A stretch of DNA of 64,000 bases. It comes from Climacteris rufus (Eukaryota > Chordata > Aves > Passeriformes > Climacteridae). Both the position numbers and the translations under genes were made by a program. The DNA is taken from positions 62,001 to 126,000 of the forward strand of contig VZRZ01002673.1 of the NCBI GenBank assembly GCA_013398175.1, given 5' to 3'. Positions within the stretch are counted from its first letter, which is position 1; each line of letters begins with the position of its first letter. Of the stretch, positions 39,201 to 51,800 are shown one piece after another. Under the pieces are notes generated by a model. That model did no database searches. It saw nothing but the letters and a program-made list of their open reading frames with translations, and was not told where the DNA came from.

Positions 39201-42200
39201 TAGATCATGCCAAATATTCCCAAAGGCCTCCTTACCCATATGAAAAGGAGCACAGATAACTAACATGCAAATTGCAGCCCTCTTATATGCAACATATGGG
39301 TGGCTTTACTCTAGTTCAGGCTTTTGTGCTTTCCCATTCATGGGGCTTTTTTGCTGCAGACCTTTCTGCTGACCACTTGTACACTAATTCACCAAATTAG
39401 AAATCCCATCAGCTACCTCATTCTCAGCAGATATGTTGTAACACGGACATGCACAACCAATCAGGGGAGAGAAAAGAGAAAAAGTGAAAAACAAACTTGT
39501 GCAATCCCAAAAGCAGCATTTCCAAATCTCAAGTTCTTTCTGGAGTCTTGGTTGAATTTTTTGCTATAGCACTGGCTGTTCATTCGTGCAATTGTGACAA
39601 ATACAGGTTTTAATGGGGGCAAAGACCGTCAAGCTCAAAGCAAGGAAAAAAGTGCTCAAAAGCTGTGAAACTCAAAGAATTAGGGCGTAAATACTAATTA
39701 AACTATTTTAATTGCTCAATTTAAAAAATGCATGTTTTTCCTGCAATCTCATGAATCAGAGAGTAAATTTGTGATTTCTGAATGCTTGAGGTTAGCAATA
39801 CTTGCAAAAGGGTGTGAACCCAATAAGCTGACTTATTAGCCATGGGAAGAGAGGTTAAGTGAAAGACTAAATAACCCAACATATGAGTTGAAACAACAAG
39901 AAAAACTTAATCACAACAAGATTTCAACCTTGCTGACACTCTTTTTAACTTGAGCTCTCCAATTGTACTGTAATTGGGATCTGAGCCTAAAGTTCGCACA
40001 GTCCAGCCTCCTACCTCCTTCCTACCTTCTGATGCCTTCTACCAAGTGGCAGATAAGACCAGCCTTATATTGTGGCTGGGCTAGTGCAAAAAGGAAATAT
40101 GTATCCCTCTTGGTGCATGGGGAACTTTCTCCTCAAGAGCCCCTGCTCTGTCTGGGGTAGATCAGGCTAAGTAGAAATGCCAGCAACTACCCAGATGCGT
40201 CACAGAGGAGCTGGGAGTACTTCAGACAGACCAGGGACAGAGGGATGTTACTATGATGAACAGTAATTCATTTACCTTATACTCATTAGCAAAGTGACAC
40301 GTGAATGCAAGATGCCAGATGGAGTAAACTGACTGAAAGTGAAGAAGATGGGACTATATTTATGCCAAACTAGAAGCCAAAGGCTGAAACAACAGATAAA
40401 CCTCACAGGACAAGAGCCTCACCATACATTCAGCAAAATACAGTTTGTTTCAGTCATCTTTGCCTTGGTTTTCTTTGGCCACGTCTGTAAAGTGGTGAGG
40501 CATCAAATGAGGAACACAGGCGTTCAGGGGGGCCCCTACAGATGCACACGAGGATTTTAAGGGTGTAGCAAGGAATTGTTGTGAGTCTGATGCAGGTAGA
40601 TGCACTCAGCTCTCTGTAGGGAGACCACCCACTCCAAGCACAAAATATTGTTTTACTCTAAGTATACGTAACTCCAATGAACCTCATTGAAGCATTGAGG
40701 GCACACTGAGAAGATTACACTCCTTAATGTGCAGTTACAGCTGTATTGTAAATGCAACATTACACGCTTTCTATTATGGTTCAAGACCACTACGCTCTTC
40801 AAGACTGGTATAAGCCTCAGAAAACAGGGGTTTATAATGGAAATGCTGAAACACTCAACTCTAAAAACCCTGGCAGAGAGAAAATATAGCTATAAATTCA
40901 GCTTTTCTTTTCCAGCATCTACATTGGCAAGTTATGAATAATACGTATTTCTACACTTAGAACAGGCAGACGTACACACTGCTCAGCGTAACCTTTGCTG
41001 TAAAAGTGGAGGATGGAAAGAGCTCAGAGTGGAAAGAGCAACCTTTCATCTTGTCTTTTACAGAGTTACTGCAATTGCAATAATGACATAGAACCAGCAA
41101 CTGAAATTTAGTAGCTTGTGCACCAGGGTTGAATTCTGAATGCTTTTTTTTTTTTTAAAGGGTGGGTTATGTTTCTATGGTCAGAAAGAAAAAGACATGA
41201 GCCCCCTCAAATCCCCTCAGCCTCCTGTGTTTTTAAAAAAAGCATTGGCTATTTGGATAGTGTTCAAACGACGTTGCAAATCAAGTTGCTATCCTTTCAA
41301 AAAAATGGATATTCTTTATATGTTCTCTTCTGTGTATAATCTGGTCCCTAGTTTCTTAGCACTAGCAAGAAGCAAAATTGGGACTAGCAATTACTGGACT
41401 TGCTAATGTAAAAAACCCCACTCTGTCTGGCAAGAGAAACAGGGGCAGGCAACTGTCCTACCTCTGTGGCTGAGGCTTTTGGGAATTTCTTCAGATATTA
41501 ATAGCAACTGCAGAGGTGGGTCAATATAATCCCATTAGCCATATCAGATTAGCCTTATCAGATTTCTGATGTGTATGAGAAAAGGAAAACAAAACTGACA
41601 CAATTGCTGTTTGGGAGGCATTCTGATGTTGGGCACATGAGCCCTCCCCATAACAGCTCCTGGGATTTTTAAGGTAATGTTTAGTTGGTAGAAAGTTTAG
41701 TGTTTCTTAGCAACACCTCTACCATCAGCTATAGCATCACTTCAGGTCTGAGGGCACTGAGTTTAACCTTTCTGCACGCTTGATTCATGAAGGACAGCAG
41801 CTCATTCTCTTTCTGATTTCTGCCTTTCCATACAACATTTCCTTTCCTGATGCCAGGGTGTACAAACCCCACACACCCAAAAGCCATACCTCACACTGAC
41901 CCAGAGCTGCCAAGCCCCTGAACAGGAAGGGAATTGCCTCCTAGTCCAAACTTGTTCAGTTCGGCGTTTGGCAACATGTGCAAAGACCAACAGCAAAGCT
42001 ACTTCACTGCCATTAAAAGGGCAACGCAATTCCCAGCAGAACTGAGGAATGCCTTTCACATCTTCTCTTAGGTGACACCTTTACTAAGACTGACTCCTAT
42101 CTTCACTTCCACCTTTTTGTTTAAATAGGGTCTTGAATCAATAGCCGTAGTTTAAAACTCCCACTCTGCCCCCCCAGTTTTCAGCCTGCCCACTGTTTGC

Positions 42201-42426
42201 TGCTTCACCCCAGAAGTAGTAGCTGAGACTCAGTGACCCTGACCATAAGTAATGCATACCAAAAAATCAGTGGTCTTCAGAATAATTAGTAAATCATTTG
42301 TAGGAAAGGACAACCATTGTGCCATTGAACCAAGTCTCTATGCACAGGGGATTACTATCTCGTGTACTTTCAGCCCTGGAAGGTCTGCAGAGCATCCTTT
42401 TGCAAGGTATTTCCCAAAACTCTCTG

Positions 42427-42462
42427 GCAAATTTACACTCAGGTGCAAATTTACACTCAGGT
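42427..42462 (+). repeat. 18-bp perfect tandem duplication
   Basis: GCAAATTTACACTCAGGT occurs twice without a spacer (42427-42444 and 42445-42462). No third copy is seen, suggesting a recent replication-slippage duplication. Confidence 0.95.
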
Positions 42463-43197
42463 GTAAGGACCAACAGCAAGGCTGGAATAGTTTTCCAGGC
42501 TTGCCAGAGGATCACAGACAACATATTCAGGACTGTTTTCCCTCACCCAGGAAGCACACAAAACCATATCTCCTCCCTCTACTACCCTGACCACCACTCT
42601 GCTTTATTACACAGCAGGATGAAATGGAAGCATTTCCAAGGATTTTCACTGTAGTGGTATGAACAGCCTGAAACTTTCAGTCACCTCAAGTTTAACACAC
42701 AATAGACAGACTGGAACAAAGAAATGTACACAGGCAGAGTCTATTGCAGACACTTAAGCAAAATTTGAATTTGGCAATTTCTCTCTACTAAGACCTAGAA
42801 AGTCAACTGAAAGGGAAAAAAACATTTTAAAAAGCAAGCTAAAATTCAGCAAAAAGCTGTACGTTATGAGACCCTTATTCACAAGAGAAAGATCCAGTCC
42901 CTCTAGGGAGTGGGATTCCTACCCTCACTTTTTCTAAGACTGAATGATCATTTATCCCACTAACCTTTACCTAAAGGAGCCAACACTTCCAACCATGACT
43001 GCAGGGGAGATCGACACCTCTACACGATCCCACATGATGACACTGCAGGCAGTTCCAGCCAAGCCAAACCCGGATGACTTTGCCCAAGGATGTGCCACAG
43101 GAACAACACGGCAAAACCCTACAGGGCAAGTAGGACTAGAGTGGACCACAGGATTTACACCAGCCCTCCTCCACAGAAAATCCTAGGAGATCCTTAC

Positions 43198-43288
43198 CTT
43201 CACAGCTCTCCCATGCCTCCTCCAGCGGTTCCTGGTTAGGCTGCCAGCCGGCAGCTGCCCTGAGGGCAGCGATGGGGCGCGGAGCCAT
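43198..43288 (-). CDS. Candidate first exon with strong-context ATG
   Basis: Within the CpG island, the minus strand has an ATG at 43288 in context GCGATGG. Thirty codons plus one base follow, up to a good donor (GTGAAG|GTAAGG, last exon base 43198). The peptide starts MAPRPIAALRAAAGW and ends EEAWESCE. An in-frame TAG lies 20 codons upstream (43348-43346), so the frame cannot extend further 5'. I do not recognise the peptide. It could be the first exon of an unrelated gene, a 5' exon of TBXAS1 carrying an upstream ORF, or non-coding if the TSS lies 3' of this ATG. The phase (one base over) is compatible with the acceptor at 32330 and would keep an upstream frame open through that exon. Confidence 0.4.
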
Positions 43289-43480
43289 CGCCGCCTCCCA
43301 CGAAGCAGACAGGTGCTTGGTGAGCCGCCAGGTAGGGCTGCGGGACTACAGCTCCCAGGAGGCTTCGCGCTTCCCTGCCCCGCTCCCCCTCGGCTGCCCC
43401 CGCCACGCCCTCTGGGGGCTGTAGTTCCACCCCCGCCTCTCCCGCTGACATGCTCTTGCTGGGAAAGGAGGCTTGCGTGG
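43225..43480. promoter_or_regulatory. CpG-island promoter with inverted ACTACA motifs
   Basis: I count about 20 CpG dinucleotides in roughly 300 bases, while most 60-base lines elsewhere hold none or one. ACTACAGCTCCCAGG at 43345-43359 on the plus strand resembles the ACTACAnnTCCC element bound by ZNF143/THAP11 in housekeeping promoters. A second ACTACA lies in inverted orientation at 43425-43420 (minus strand reads GGAACTACAGCCCCC). There is no TATA box. A minus-strand first exon with a good donor abuts the island. The inverted pair would suit a bidirectional promoter, but I could not settle on a plus-strand first exon; GT dinucleotides after CAG at 43311 and 43330 are possible donors. Confidence 0.6.
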
Positions 43481-43531
43481 CCGTAAAGGAAGCTAACACT
43501 CTGAGACCTTTAAAATATTTTTTAAAAATAC

Positions 43532-43554
43532 TATATATATATGTATGTATGTGT
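43532..43554 (+). repeat. (TA)n/(GTAT)n microsatellite
   Basis: TATATATATATGTATGTATGTG just beyond the CpG island on its plus-strand side. Confidence 0.8.
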
Positions 43555-46500
43555 TAGGAAAAGAAAAAAAAAAAGGGCAAAAACTCAGCAAATATTTTTG
43601 TCTCCCGTAAGGGGAAAATGGGAAGGTAGTGTACTTCCAACTATCTATCTGCTTCTAGTGGAGTTTCTTTGGTTTGCTGTGAGGAGAAAACGGAAAAAAA
43701 TAAAAAATAGAAGCTCATAAGCAAGTATTGCCAAATAGCTTTGCAAAATCAGATGGGAAAAACTTAAATGTTCCCATACACTAATTAGTTAATGACTGGC
43801 CTCAAGCCTACAAACGTGCCGATACTTAACTGTATCCTCCACTGAAGTGAATGCAATTGAATCTCATACTCCAGTTGTTCCACAAACTCAAGGCCTCTAG
43901 AAATTATAAACATGGCTTAGTAATGGTGAGATTTTAAAAGTAGTTACAGGCTTATCCACATTGGGAGTTGCTGCAGAGTAGCTTCACTTGTGTAACTCCC
44001 CTTCCCTGTGCTGGACATGTATTTCTCACTAACACGGCTTTATTCTGAATTAGTTTGCACTATTCAGGCTTTCAGTTCCTAATCTACCTTTACCCACATT
44101 GATGGAACTCACGCAAGGTGAGCCTAAACTGCATGTTCTGTTTTTACCTTGTGTTTGAGCCTTAATTTAGGCATTTGTTCCCAAAAGCTAGGCATTTATT
44201 TTGAAAACTAGAGGTGAAGTTTCTCACACAGTCACTTCTGTCCTGAATTTGGGAGATCAATAGGATCACTAAATGCCATGAGACTTGCAAAAAACCCCTT
44301 TGGGAGCGTGGGCCTATTTGTCTATATGGGAATGTTTGTTTTTCTAACACAGAGAGGAAGGCTGCGCAGAGGAGAGAAAGTTCTCCTTTCAGAGTAAAAT
44401 CTGCTCTTAGTAATTAGTCCTTGTGGGTAGCAAGTTTCAGCAGTACCTCGCAGAGAACATAAAATTCATAATCTGTCCAGAATATAGACAAAGCTTTAAA
44501 GTTTTGCCCAATTTTTTTAATTGCTTATGCATAAAAAATGTCAACAATGTTAATGTACAGTGAGCCAGAGAAGTTCTTCCAAGACCAGTAGGTATTAAGC
44601 CCATGGATATACCAATAGGTCCCCTTTACTCGAGGTGAAGAAGAGAAGAAAGATAGGTCCTAGGCAATAGGAAATAATAATCCATGAGTGATGCAGGAGG
44701 TTTTAGTGTGCAGACAGGTGGTACCCATAAAGCCTTCTTAGCTTCTGCGCAGGACCACACCACGGCCATCTCTGTGCAGTTGCATGGCAACATTCCCAAA
44801 TGAAGAAGACTTCCCAGATGAGAAGGACGTGACGTGGAGGCAAATATTGAGTCCTGCCAGAACGGCAGAGGACCCTCACTGCTCCAGCTCTGAGGCACAG
44901 CCCAGCTCTGCATGGGACTGAAGGGAAGCTGCAGGACTTCTGCGCCCGAGTCAATCCATCAAATGACTTCTGGATTCCATCTGGCTCAGGGAAGGATTTA
45001 GCTGCTTTGCAAGGCACTACAGCTCATCTTGTACCTCTAGAACAAATTGGCAGCACATGAATAGCATGCTTAAGCCATAACCCGGATAAGCCTTCCACGA
45101 TAATTGAGATTCTACAGTATGTGACTTTTTATAGTAAGTTTTCATAGACTTGCTAGAAAAATGTGAGTTTTGACCTAGTACTTTTCATTCCAAGGGTTCT
45201 GAATAATCTATTTTAATGCAGGTTTAGAAAAGAAAAAGAAAAAAAAAAGTATGTTCTTTTGACTTCAAGTTCAATTGATAGAAGATTTACTAATCACCAT
45301 CATGCAATTTATATCAGAATGACGACATTAAAGCAGATACTTAGAAGAAGAGCAGGAACAGATTGCTATGCAAGATCTTGTGGCACTAAGAGTGAAGTTA
45401 TGTTTGCTTTCTTTTTTTGTTTTGCACTCTCTAGCACTTGGTTGACTGAGGCAATCTCTCTTATTAAAACTGAGATGTAAGAGAACCACTTTTGTGAATA
45501 CACAGGATTATTACTTATTTCAACAGGTATTTTGCTAGTTCCTGACTTGCATAACTACATACATCATGAATAAGTCTATTGAAACTGCTAAGGTCCATCT
45601 CATGTTTTCATCTTCCTATTTCCCAGAATAATAATGGTCTCGGTCATCCATTATTTGTAAGATTTCGCAGACAATATCAGAATAGAGGAAGCGTGGACAA
45701 TATAGCACAAGACCCTCCTATTGTTTCACTGGAATAGGGAAATCCACCAGAGACTAAACTTTCTGTAAACATTGGTCTGATGCTGGCTGCCCTGCTTCCC
45801 TCCCTGAGGGGCTGGCTGACGTGGGGAAGCTCAGCCCACCCCATTCACCTGACTGCCTGTAACTCAGAGCTGAAAGAGTTGCCGTATGTAAGGACCACAG
45901 GAGGATGAACATGCTTCTCTTCCCATATGGAAAAGAGATGCAAATTCCAGGTGTGGATGATTTCTCAAAAGCAGAAGGCAGAACAAGAGGAAAAAACATC
46001 TAATGCCAATGGTGCCAGAGTCAAAAAAACCCACGACCTTTCATAGGGGAGTTGTGAACATCCTACCTCTCTGTGTACAGCAAAGAAGGAGTCAAATTTG
46101 CAATGCTCATACATGGCAAAAGCTTTCCATGTTGCTTCCATATTTTGAAAAAGCCAGAGCTTTCCTCAGCATGTTCCCTTAAACACCTAGTAGGCAAGGG
46201 AAAAATGGAGGCAGAGCCAAAACAATAACTTTGCAAAGTGTTGAGCAGCAAAGCAAAGAGCCAAAGGACTCCTGTTTCCCCTGAAAACCTTTCACAGCTG
46301 CACCCTGCTTTCCTGGGCACTTGCTGAGCCAGAAGCTGGTGCTGCCTTCTCGCTCCATCCCCAGCAGTATTCCAATGTGCCATACAGCCTCAGGGGATCC
46401 GCAGGGGATTTCCACTGGGCTTCGACTGACCACAGGCAAGCAGGGCAATCAACCTCCCAGCCAGTAGATTAGATAGCGAACACACAGCCTGCATAGTACA

Positions 46501-46633
46501 TGATTTGTAATCTTGATGACATATTAGAGGCGAAAATGGAGGGAAGCTCATGGGAAAGCAAGTCCTTGTCCTGGGATCCAAGGATAAAGGTTGTTCTCCC
46601 TCCTGGGTCTGGGAAAGGCTCTGCTCTTCTCAC
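43555..46633. other. No gene seen
   Basis: Sequence to the right of the CpG island. A plus-strand frame starting ATG at 43450 (MLLLGKEACVAVKE) runs into AT-rich sequence and stops, and I see no clear donor in it. Confidence 0.4.
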
Positions 46634-46970
46634 CTTCGGCACTTGTGGCAGATCAAGTGAAGACGTGGAGGGAATCAGGGCTGGGGAGGAGGACAGGAGG
46701 GGCTGGATCCGGCGGGCAAACGGCAGAGGCTCCGCATTGTTCTTGCCAGCAGATGGAGCATGGCTGGCATGGGAAGAACGAGCTATAGGAGTGGGAGGCT
46801 CTCTTGCCTCCATCCGTGCCTGCCCGTCTCCCAGGAGCTTCTGCTGCCCTAGAGGATCTGCCCTTTTCTGCAGAAAGTTTCTTGTTCCCTCTCCTGGCCA
46901 GCAGATCCATCCCAAAGGTCTCTCTCGATGAAGGCAAACTTCTGCCAGGGCTGCCTTCCTGCAGTGATGC
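46634..46970 (-). other. Candidate internal or 5' exon, splice-bounded
   Basis: On the minus strand a strong acceptor (CAGCTTTCTGCAG) precedes 46970 and a strong donor (CCGAAG|GTGAGAAG) follows 46634, enclosing 337 bases. One frame is open across all of it (one base, then 112 codons). It contains an internal ATG at codon 53 followed by a Ser/Pro/Ala-rich stretch (EAREPPTPIARSSHASHAP). A second frame is open for most of the length. The segment is richer in GC and CpG than its surroundings, which by itself lengthens open frames on both strands. I recognise no domain. It may be an upstream exon of the minus-strand transcription unit, a lncRNA exon, or chance. Confidence 0.28.
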
Positions 46971-47487
46971 CTGCAGAAAGCTGAATACAGCAATGAGGGC
47001 TGAGCATAAAAGCATCTATCCCTACTTCTCCCACTGGTGTGTGCACATCCATGCTCACATGTCCACAGACACCCACCCTTTTGCTCTTTATCTGTGGACT
47101 ATCTTGAATAGACAGAGACCTTCCACATACCTGTGACCACCTTCCATTCCTCCTAAACTGGTTCAGTGTCATTGTCTCTAGCTGACATTTTTTCTATTCT
47201 TATTTCTGTTTCTGTTGAGTTTAAGCCAGGATCAACATGAAAGATGGATTTGTACATGTCAGGTCAGCAAATTAAACCTAGTGAGCTAAGTATATCCTGA
47301 TTCCAAAGGTGAAAAAACAGAGATGGGGTGGAAATGAAGAAGTACTATTTTCCTGCTTAGCCCTGGACACGGAAATGAATTTAAAAAAACCCCAAGTAAC
47401 CCTCCCCTCCCACTCTCTTATCTTAGAGCTCCTCTCCAAGACTGATTCCCCTTTCCCCGAACACCTATTTCTTCATTCCTTTCACTT

Positions 47488-47522
47488 GTTTTTTTGTTGG
47501 TTTGTTTTTTGGTTTTTTTTTT
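47488..47522 (+). repeat. T/G-rich low-complexity tract
   Basis: Almost only T and G, with T runs broken by GG or single G. No element border is seen. Confidence 0.7.
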
Positions 47523-48811
47523 GTGAGATTGTGAGACACAGGTCCTCCTGCAGTTCCCAGGCATCCCATATGTTTCAAGCTTTCAGAGTCACAGATATTC
47601 ACTGTCATCCCTTGATAAAAATCCATCAATGCGTTGTTCCCATCCCAAGATTCCTGCAGATGGAGATAACACAGTGAGTGAAGGTGAGAAGAGCACTGTC
47701 CACTGCATTGTCATCTGCCAATCTGAAGAGGGACATGTCAGAGTCCAGCTCACTGTGCTGTCTGAGAGGGTCAGTTCTGCACAGATAACTCCTCTGCAGG
47801 TAGCAGATCTCCTCATGGGAAAGCTACTCTTCCATGCTCTTACTCTTAAGACTCAATGCTTATTTTTTCCACAGACAGATAATGATGTACAGTAAATGTG
47901 AACAAAGTGGGTGATCCATGTGCCATTTTATTAATATTGCATGTTCATTGGCTTGAGAAGTGACCAGCAGGCTCTGATGAGTAAGCAGTGCTCAGTGAGC
48001 ATTATAGTCAGTCAGTGTATTATAGAAATGCAGTGCTGCTAATGTGGGCATCGTTCAGTGCAAATGAAAAGACAAGGACACAGCAAACTGTACAGAATAA
48101 ATACTTTCTGGTTGGCAAAGGGAGACATTTGCAGGTAACTCCAATATTTACACAGCATTCTTCCTTCTTTTACCTTTTGCTTTTCATTACTCCACTTCTT
48201 GGAATCAGGTCATTCTTTCTCAAAAGAGTGGGAATATTTTGTTCTTCTTTTTAAAATTATTTTTTAAAAGCACCTCTTTTGTTCATGTCATATATATGAT
48301 CTTCACCATCATTAATTAAGACATCACCTGGTATTATGCCCATAGGGTCAAATCCAAGCTTTGTAAATGGAAAAGTACATCAGTGTCTCATTTGCTTTAT
48401 AATACTCTACACATTTGAAGTCAAAAAGTAGTTGTGTAGCCCTGATATGTTCCAAAACTGCCATTCTGGTGTAATTTATTTTAGCCTGTTGTTGAATAAA
48501 ATAGAGATGATTGAAAATCCTAAAGCTCATACCTGAGAAAGGACAGCAAGAAATCAGCATGGACTGTATTATTTCTTACACTCTTAGGGACAGAAAGAGA
48601 TCCTGCTGCAGAAAATGCCTTTGACATAGATATTTGAGTGATCTTCTACATAGACAGTAAGGAATAACATTTTATAAGCTTTTAATAGGGTATTAAAAAT
48701 CCAAGCTCACCAAGTTTCCTAATGGAAAAAGCAAAATAACTCAGGGTTTGAACAGAGGCACCATCTGCATCGGAGTGACCCCAGACTAATTGACTGTGAG
48801 TGTGCATGTCT

Positions 48812-48847
48812 TTGTGTGTGTGTGTGTATACATGTGTGTGTGTGTGT
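48812..48847 (+). repeat. (GT)n microsatellite
   Basis: Two GT blocks separated by ATACAT. Looser GTGAG/GTGCATG sequence extends the tract leftwards to about 48795. Confidence 0.9.
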
Positions 48848-51800
48848 TTCAGAGAGACATTCTTTGCTTCAGATCCATTATAATTCCTTTAAATATTTAT
48901 TACTGGAATGTAAATTCTGCTGAAAACTGAGGTCTTTGCTTTGGAAAAAACAGACTATCACCTACCACGGGTGTTGTCACTCAGTAAAATAGCCAAGTCC
49001 CTTTTGGTGAAACAAAAGGATTTGATTATATAAACAAGTCAGTGCATTGAATTATAAATGTGGGGGGAAAAGAACAAAAAAACCTGCTGACTGCTGGTTG
49101 AACTGCTCCTTGGCTATGTGTGAACTGAAGTTCTGCAGATCTAGCAAGAAGCAGGAGCAATATTAAAATGAATTGGTTACAAATAGTGGAAATAGTCCAG
49201 CAAGCACATTTACAATATGCAGCCCTAAGGATGGCTTTGTTTTCAGATTGGCTTGTCTTTATTTTCAATGTAAAACATTAATAAGCTTCTTAAGGAGATT
49301 GGGGATGGGAGAAAACATTGGCTGATCACCTTAAAGCCCAGGAAAATAAAAAAAGTTCTCAAGTTGCTGGATGAAATAACAAACTAGAATGGGTTTATAC
49401 TTCTTATATTGCTATGAAAGCTTTACTTCTAGATTATTTCCAGACACAAGAAAGTTATTAAACTCCACAAAGGGAAAAGAAATACTACATTTATATGAGC
49501 TTTAGAACTTATTTTGGAACTTCAGCTTGATACCAGTGTAAGAGAGAACAAAGCTGTAACATGAAAAAGCTAGTCAAAAAGAGGAACCAAGGACCAGTCT
49601 AGCACTACAAACACTTGGGAAGGGATTTATCAAATAATATTTGGGGTTACACTTTATTCTGACAGGTCAAAACTGGAACAGACTGGTGTGGCTAGTACCA
49701 GTACTTAGGCTCAGGTATTTGTATCACTTTAAACCCTACTGTCATTTCAAGGATATAAATAGGCTTGGAAAAATCAGATTATTGGAAGGATTAAATTGGG
49801 ATCAGTGTCAGTAATAATCTACTCCTTTGTGGTGACACCAACTGAAAGAAGGAAAGTTTGGGGGAGGGAGGTAATGCTATACAACATTGTCTATAGGTTG
49901 TGTGGGAATGGGGAATATAAATGAGGGGAAGGAAGGTTAAATAGCACAGCTCTCATGTGCCCAATAGGCAGGGTAAACATAAGGACAGAGAAATCCTTAG
50001 AAACAGCATTGGCCAAAGACATTGTCTCACCAAAGGCCAGTTACAGTGATGGAGTGTCAAAACAAACTAGTCTTTCTAGTTCATCAAGCTAATAAAGTCT
50101 GTCTGTGTGCTATGCTTCCACACTTCCAGTCCCACCACCCAGCATGCTCTAAGAGCCACAAAATCCTAGAGGAATCATAAAGGAACTTTATTTCCTTTCT
50201 TTTCAATCACATTGCCGGAATCTTTTCCCTACAGTGTCACTCCTGTTATCTCCTAACCAGGCTGGAAAAAAAGGCATCATGTATCTGGCTGCTCTGTCTC
50301 TGGGGAGTCTGGAGTACTCCAGGCTGAGGAACATAATGTGATCTTCAAGCACCAGCCCTCCAGCTCAGCTGATGGCACTGCAATTGTCCCATCCAGCCCT
50401 CATTCAGCCATCCCCAACTGCAATCCATGCAGGTGTTGCCTACATAATAGGTAAGCGAGCAGCAGCTGGCCCAGGCTCTTTATCATTGTCCAAAATACAT
50501 TTCTACAAGTACAATCAAATCTATCTGGCTCTCCTGGATCCAGAAACATTTTGATAGTGGAGAGTTTAACTTGGTGACAAACTGCCTGCTGAATTTTCTT
50601 TCATCCAGAAGCATGAGAGAGCAGAGCACATAAGGTACCTTGTGGTGTTGCGCAAAGAAAGCATATTTAGATTTATTTTCCACCTAGTGTTTCAGAGAAA
50701 GTTAAAGACTGGGTTTTCAGTCAGGAACTCTCTAAGTGAGATCCTGCTTCCTTGATAAGCCATTTTCTGCTTAATCTGATTCTATGGGAAAGAAGGGTAT
50801 CTCAATGGACAGGTGTCTTTTATCCTTCTGTTGACCACTGAGTGGATGGTGCTGGGAGACTGATGGCAGTGCATCTCAGGGCTTTGAGCATGTTTCAGTA
50901 AATACACCTGACTATGAGCAGGATAGCGGTGAGAAGAAAGAAATGCAGTGTTCCTTGGAAAAAATATAACAATTCTAATAACTACCTCACTTATACTGCC
51001 CAGTGACAGGAGCAAAAATGATAAGATAAACAATTTCCAGCACTGTCCCCAAGTACTTTCCCAAAAGTTTGCTTTCACTCTGTACAGAATTAATTTTTTA
51101 TTGTTGAAGAAGCAAAGGTTGATTTTGGAATTGTGCATTTATAGGTTAGTCTCTTCAGAGGCTTCCTCATAAAACATTGTGGCTCTTTTCAGATTTCCCA
51201 TTGGAATTTTCTTTTCTAAATATGTATTTAAATGTCTTCCTCTATCTCTTTAGATGCAAAATTCAAGCCCCTGCATCTACAAAAAAGCCCAGGCGCTTTT
51301 CTTTATTTTCTGTCTTTCAGCTCTCCATTTTCACATCTGCTCAGTTTATTACTCATTTGTAATTATTCCCTTCTTTATTTACGTGGGCATGTATTTTCCC
51401 TGGGAAGCCGCTGCCTGGTCCTTGGGAGTCAGTGTAACCTGACTCCAGCCCTGCTTGCTCTCTGCAAACCTCCTGGCATCATGGAGCAGCTCTCAGACAT
51501 CAAGGGGTAGGATCACTGGCTTGCTTGGCCCTGGATGCTGGGGACCACACTTGCCTGGTGCACTGTAGCATCTGGCAATGCACTATCATCCCGACAGAGC
51601 CTGGCCTCAGGTGGGTTGTGAGGCCAGAAACCCCCGTGGGGGCAAAGCAGGAGGGGCATGAGCGACTTGGGAGGGTGAGGAAGGTAAGGGCAACTCAGCT
51701 TTGCAGCCTCCATCCCTTCATCTCCCTCTGCTGCTGCTCTTCTGCTGGGGAAACCAAGCTGGCAGCAATGCACTTTGTGCTTCAAAGGGACCCTGCCAAG

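Larger units (their letters stand above)
32331..43197. other. No coding gene seen; possible 5' intron of the minus-strand unit
   Basis: If the CpG-island exon splices to the acceptor at 32330, this is the intervening intron. It is AT-rich with short unrelated frames. The longest minus-strand frame here (38667-39068, 133 codons) has no motif I know. Confidence 0.4.

Noticed and set aside
46500..46931. 143-codon plus-strand frame
   Set aside because: It overlaps open frames on both strands in a GC-richer patch. The minus-strand reading has better splice sites, and neither shows a known domain.
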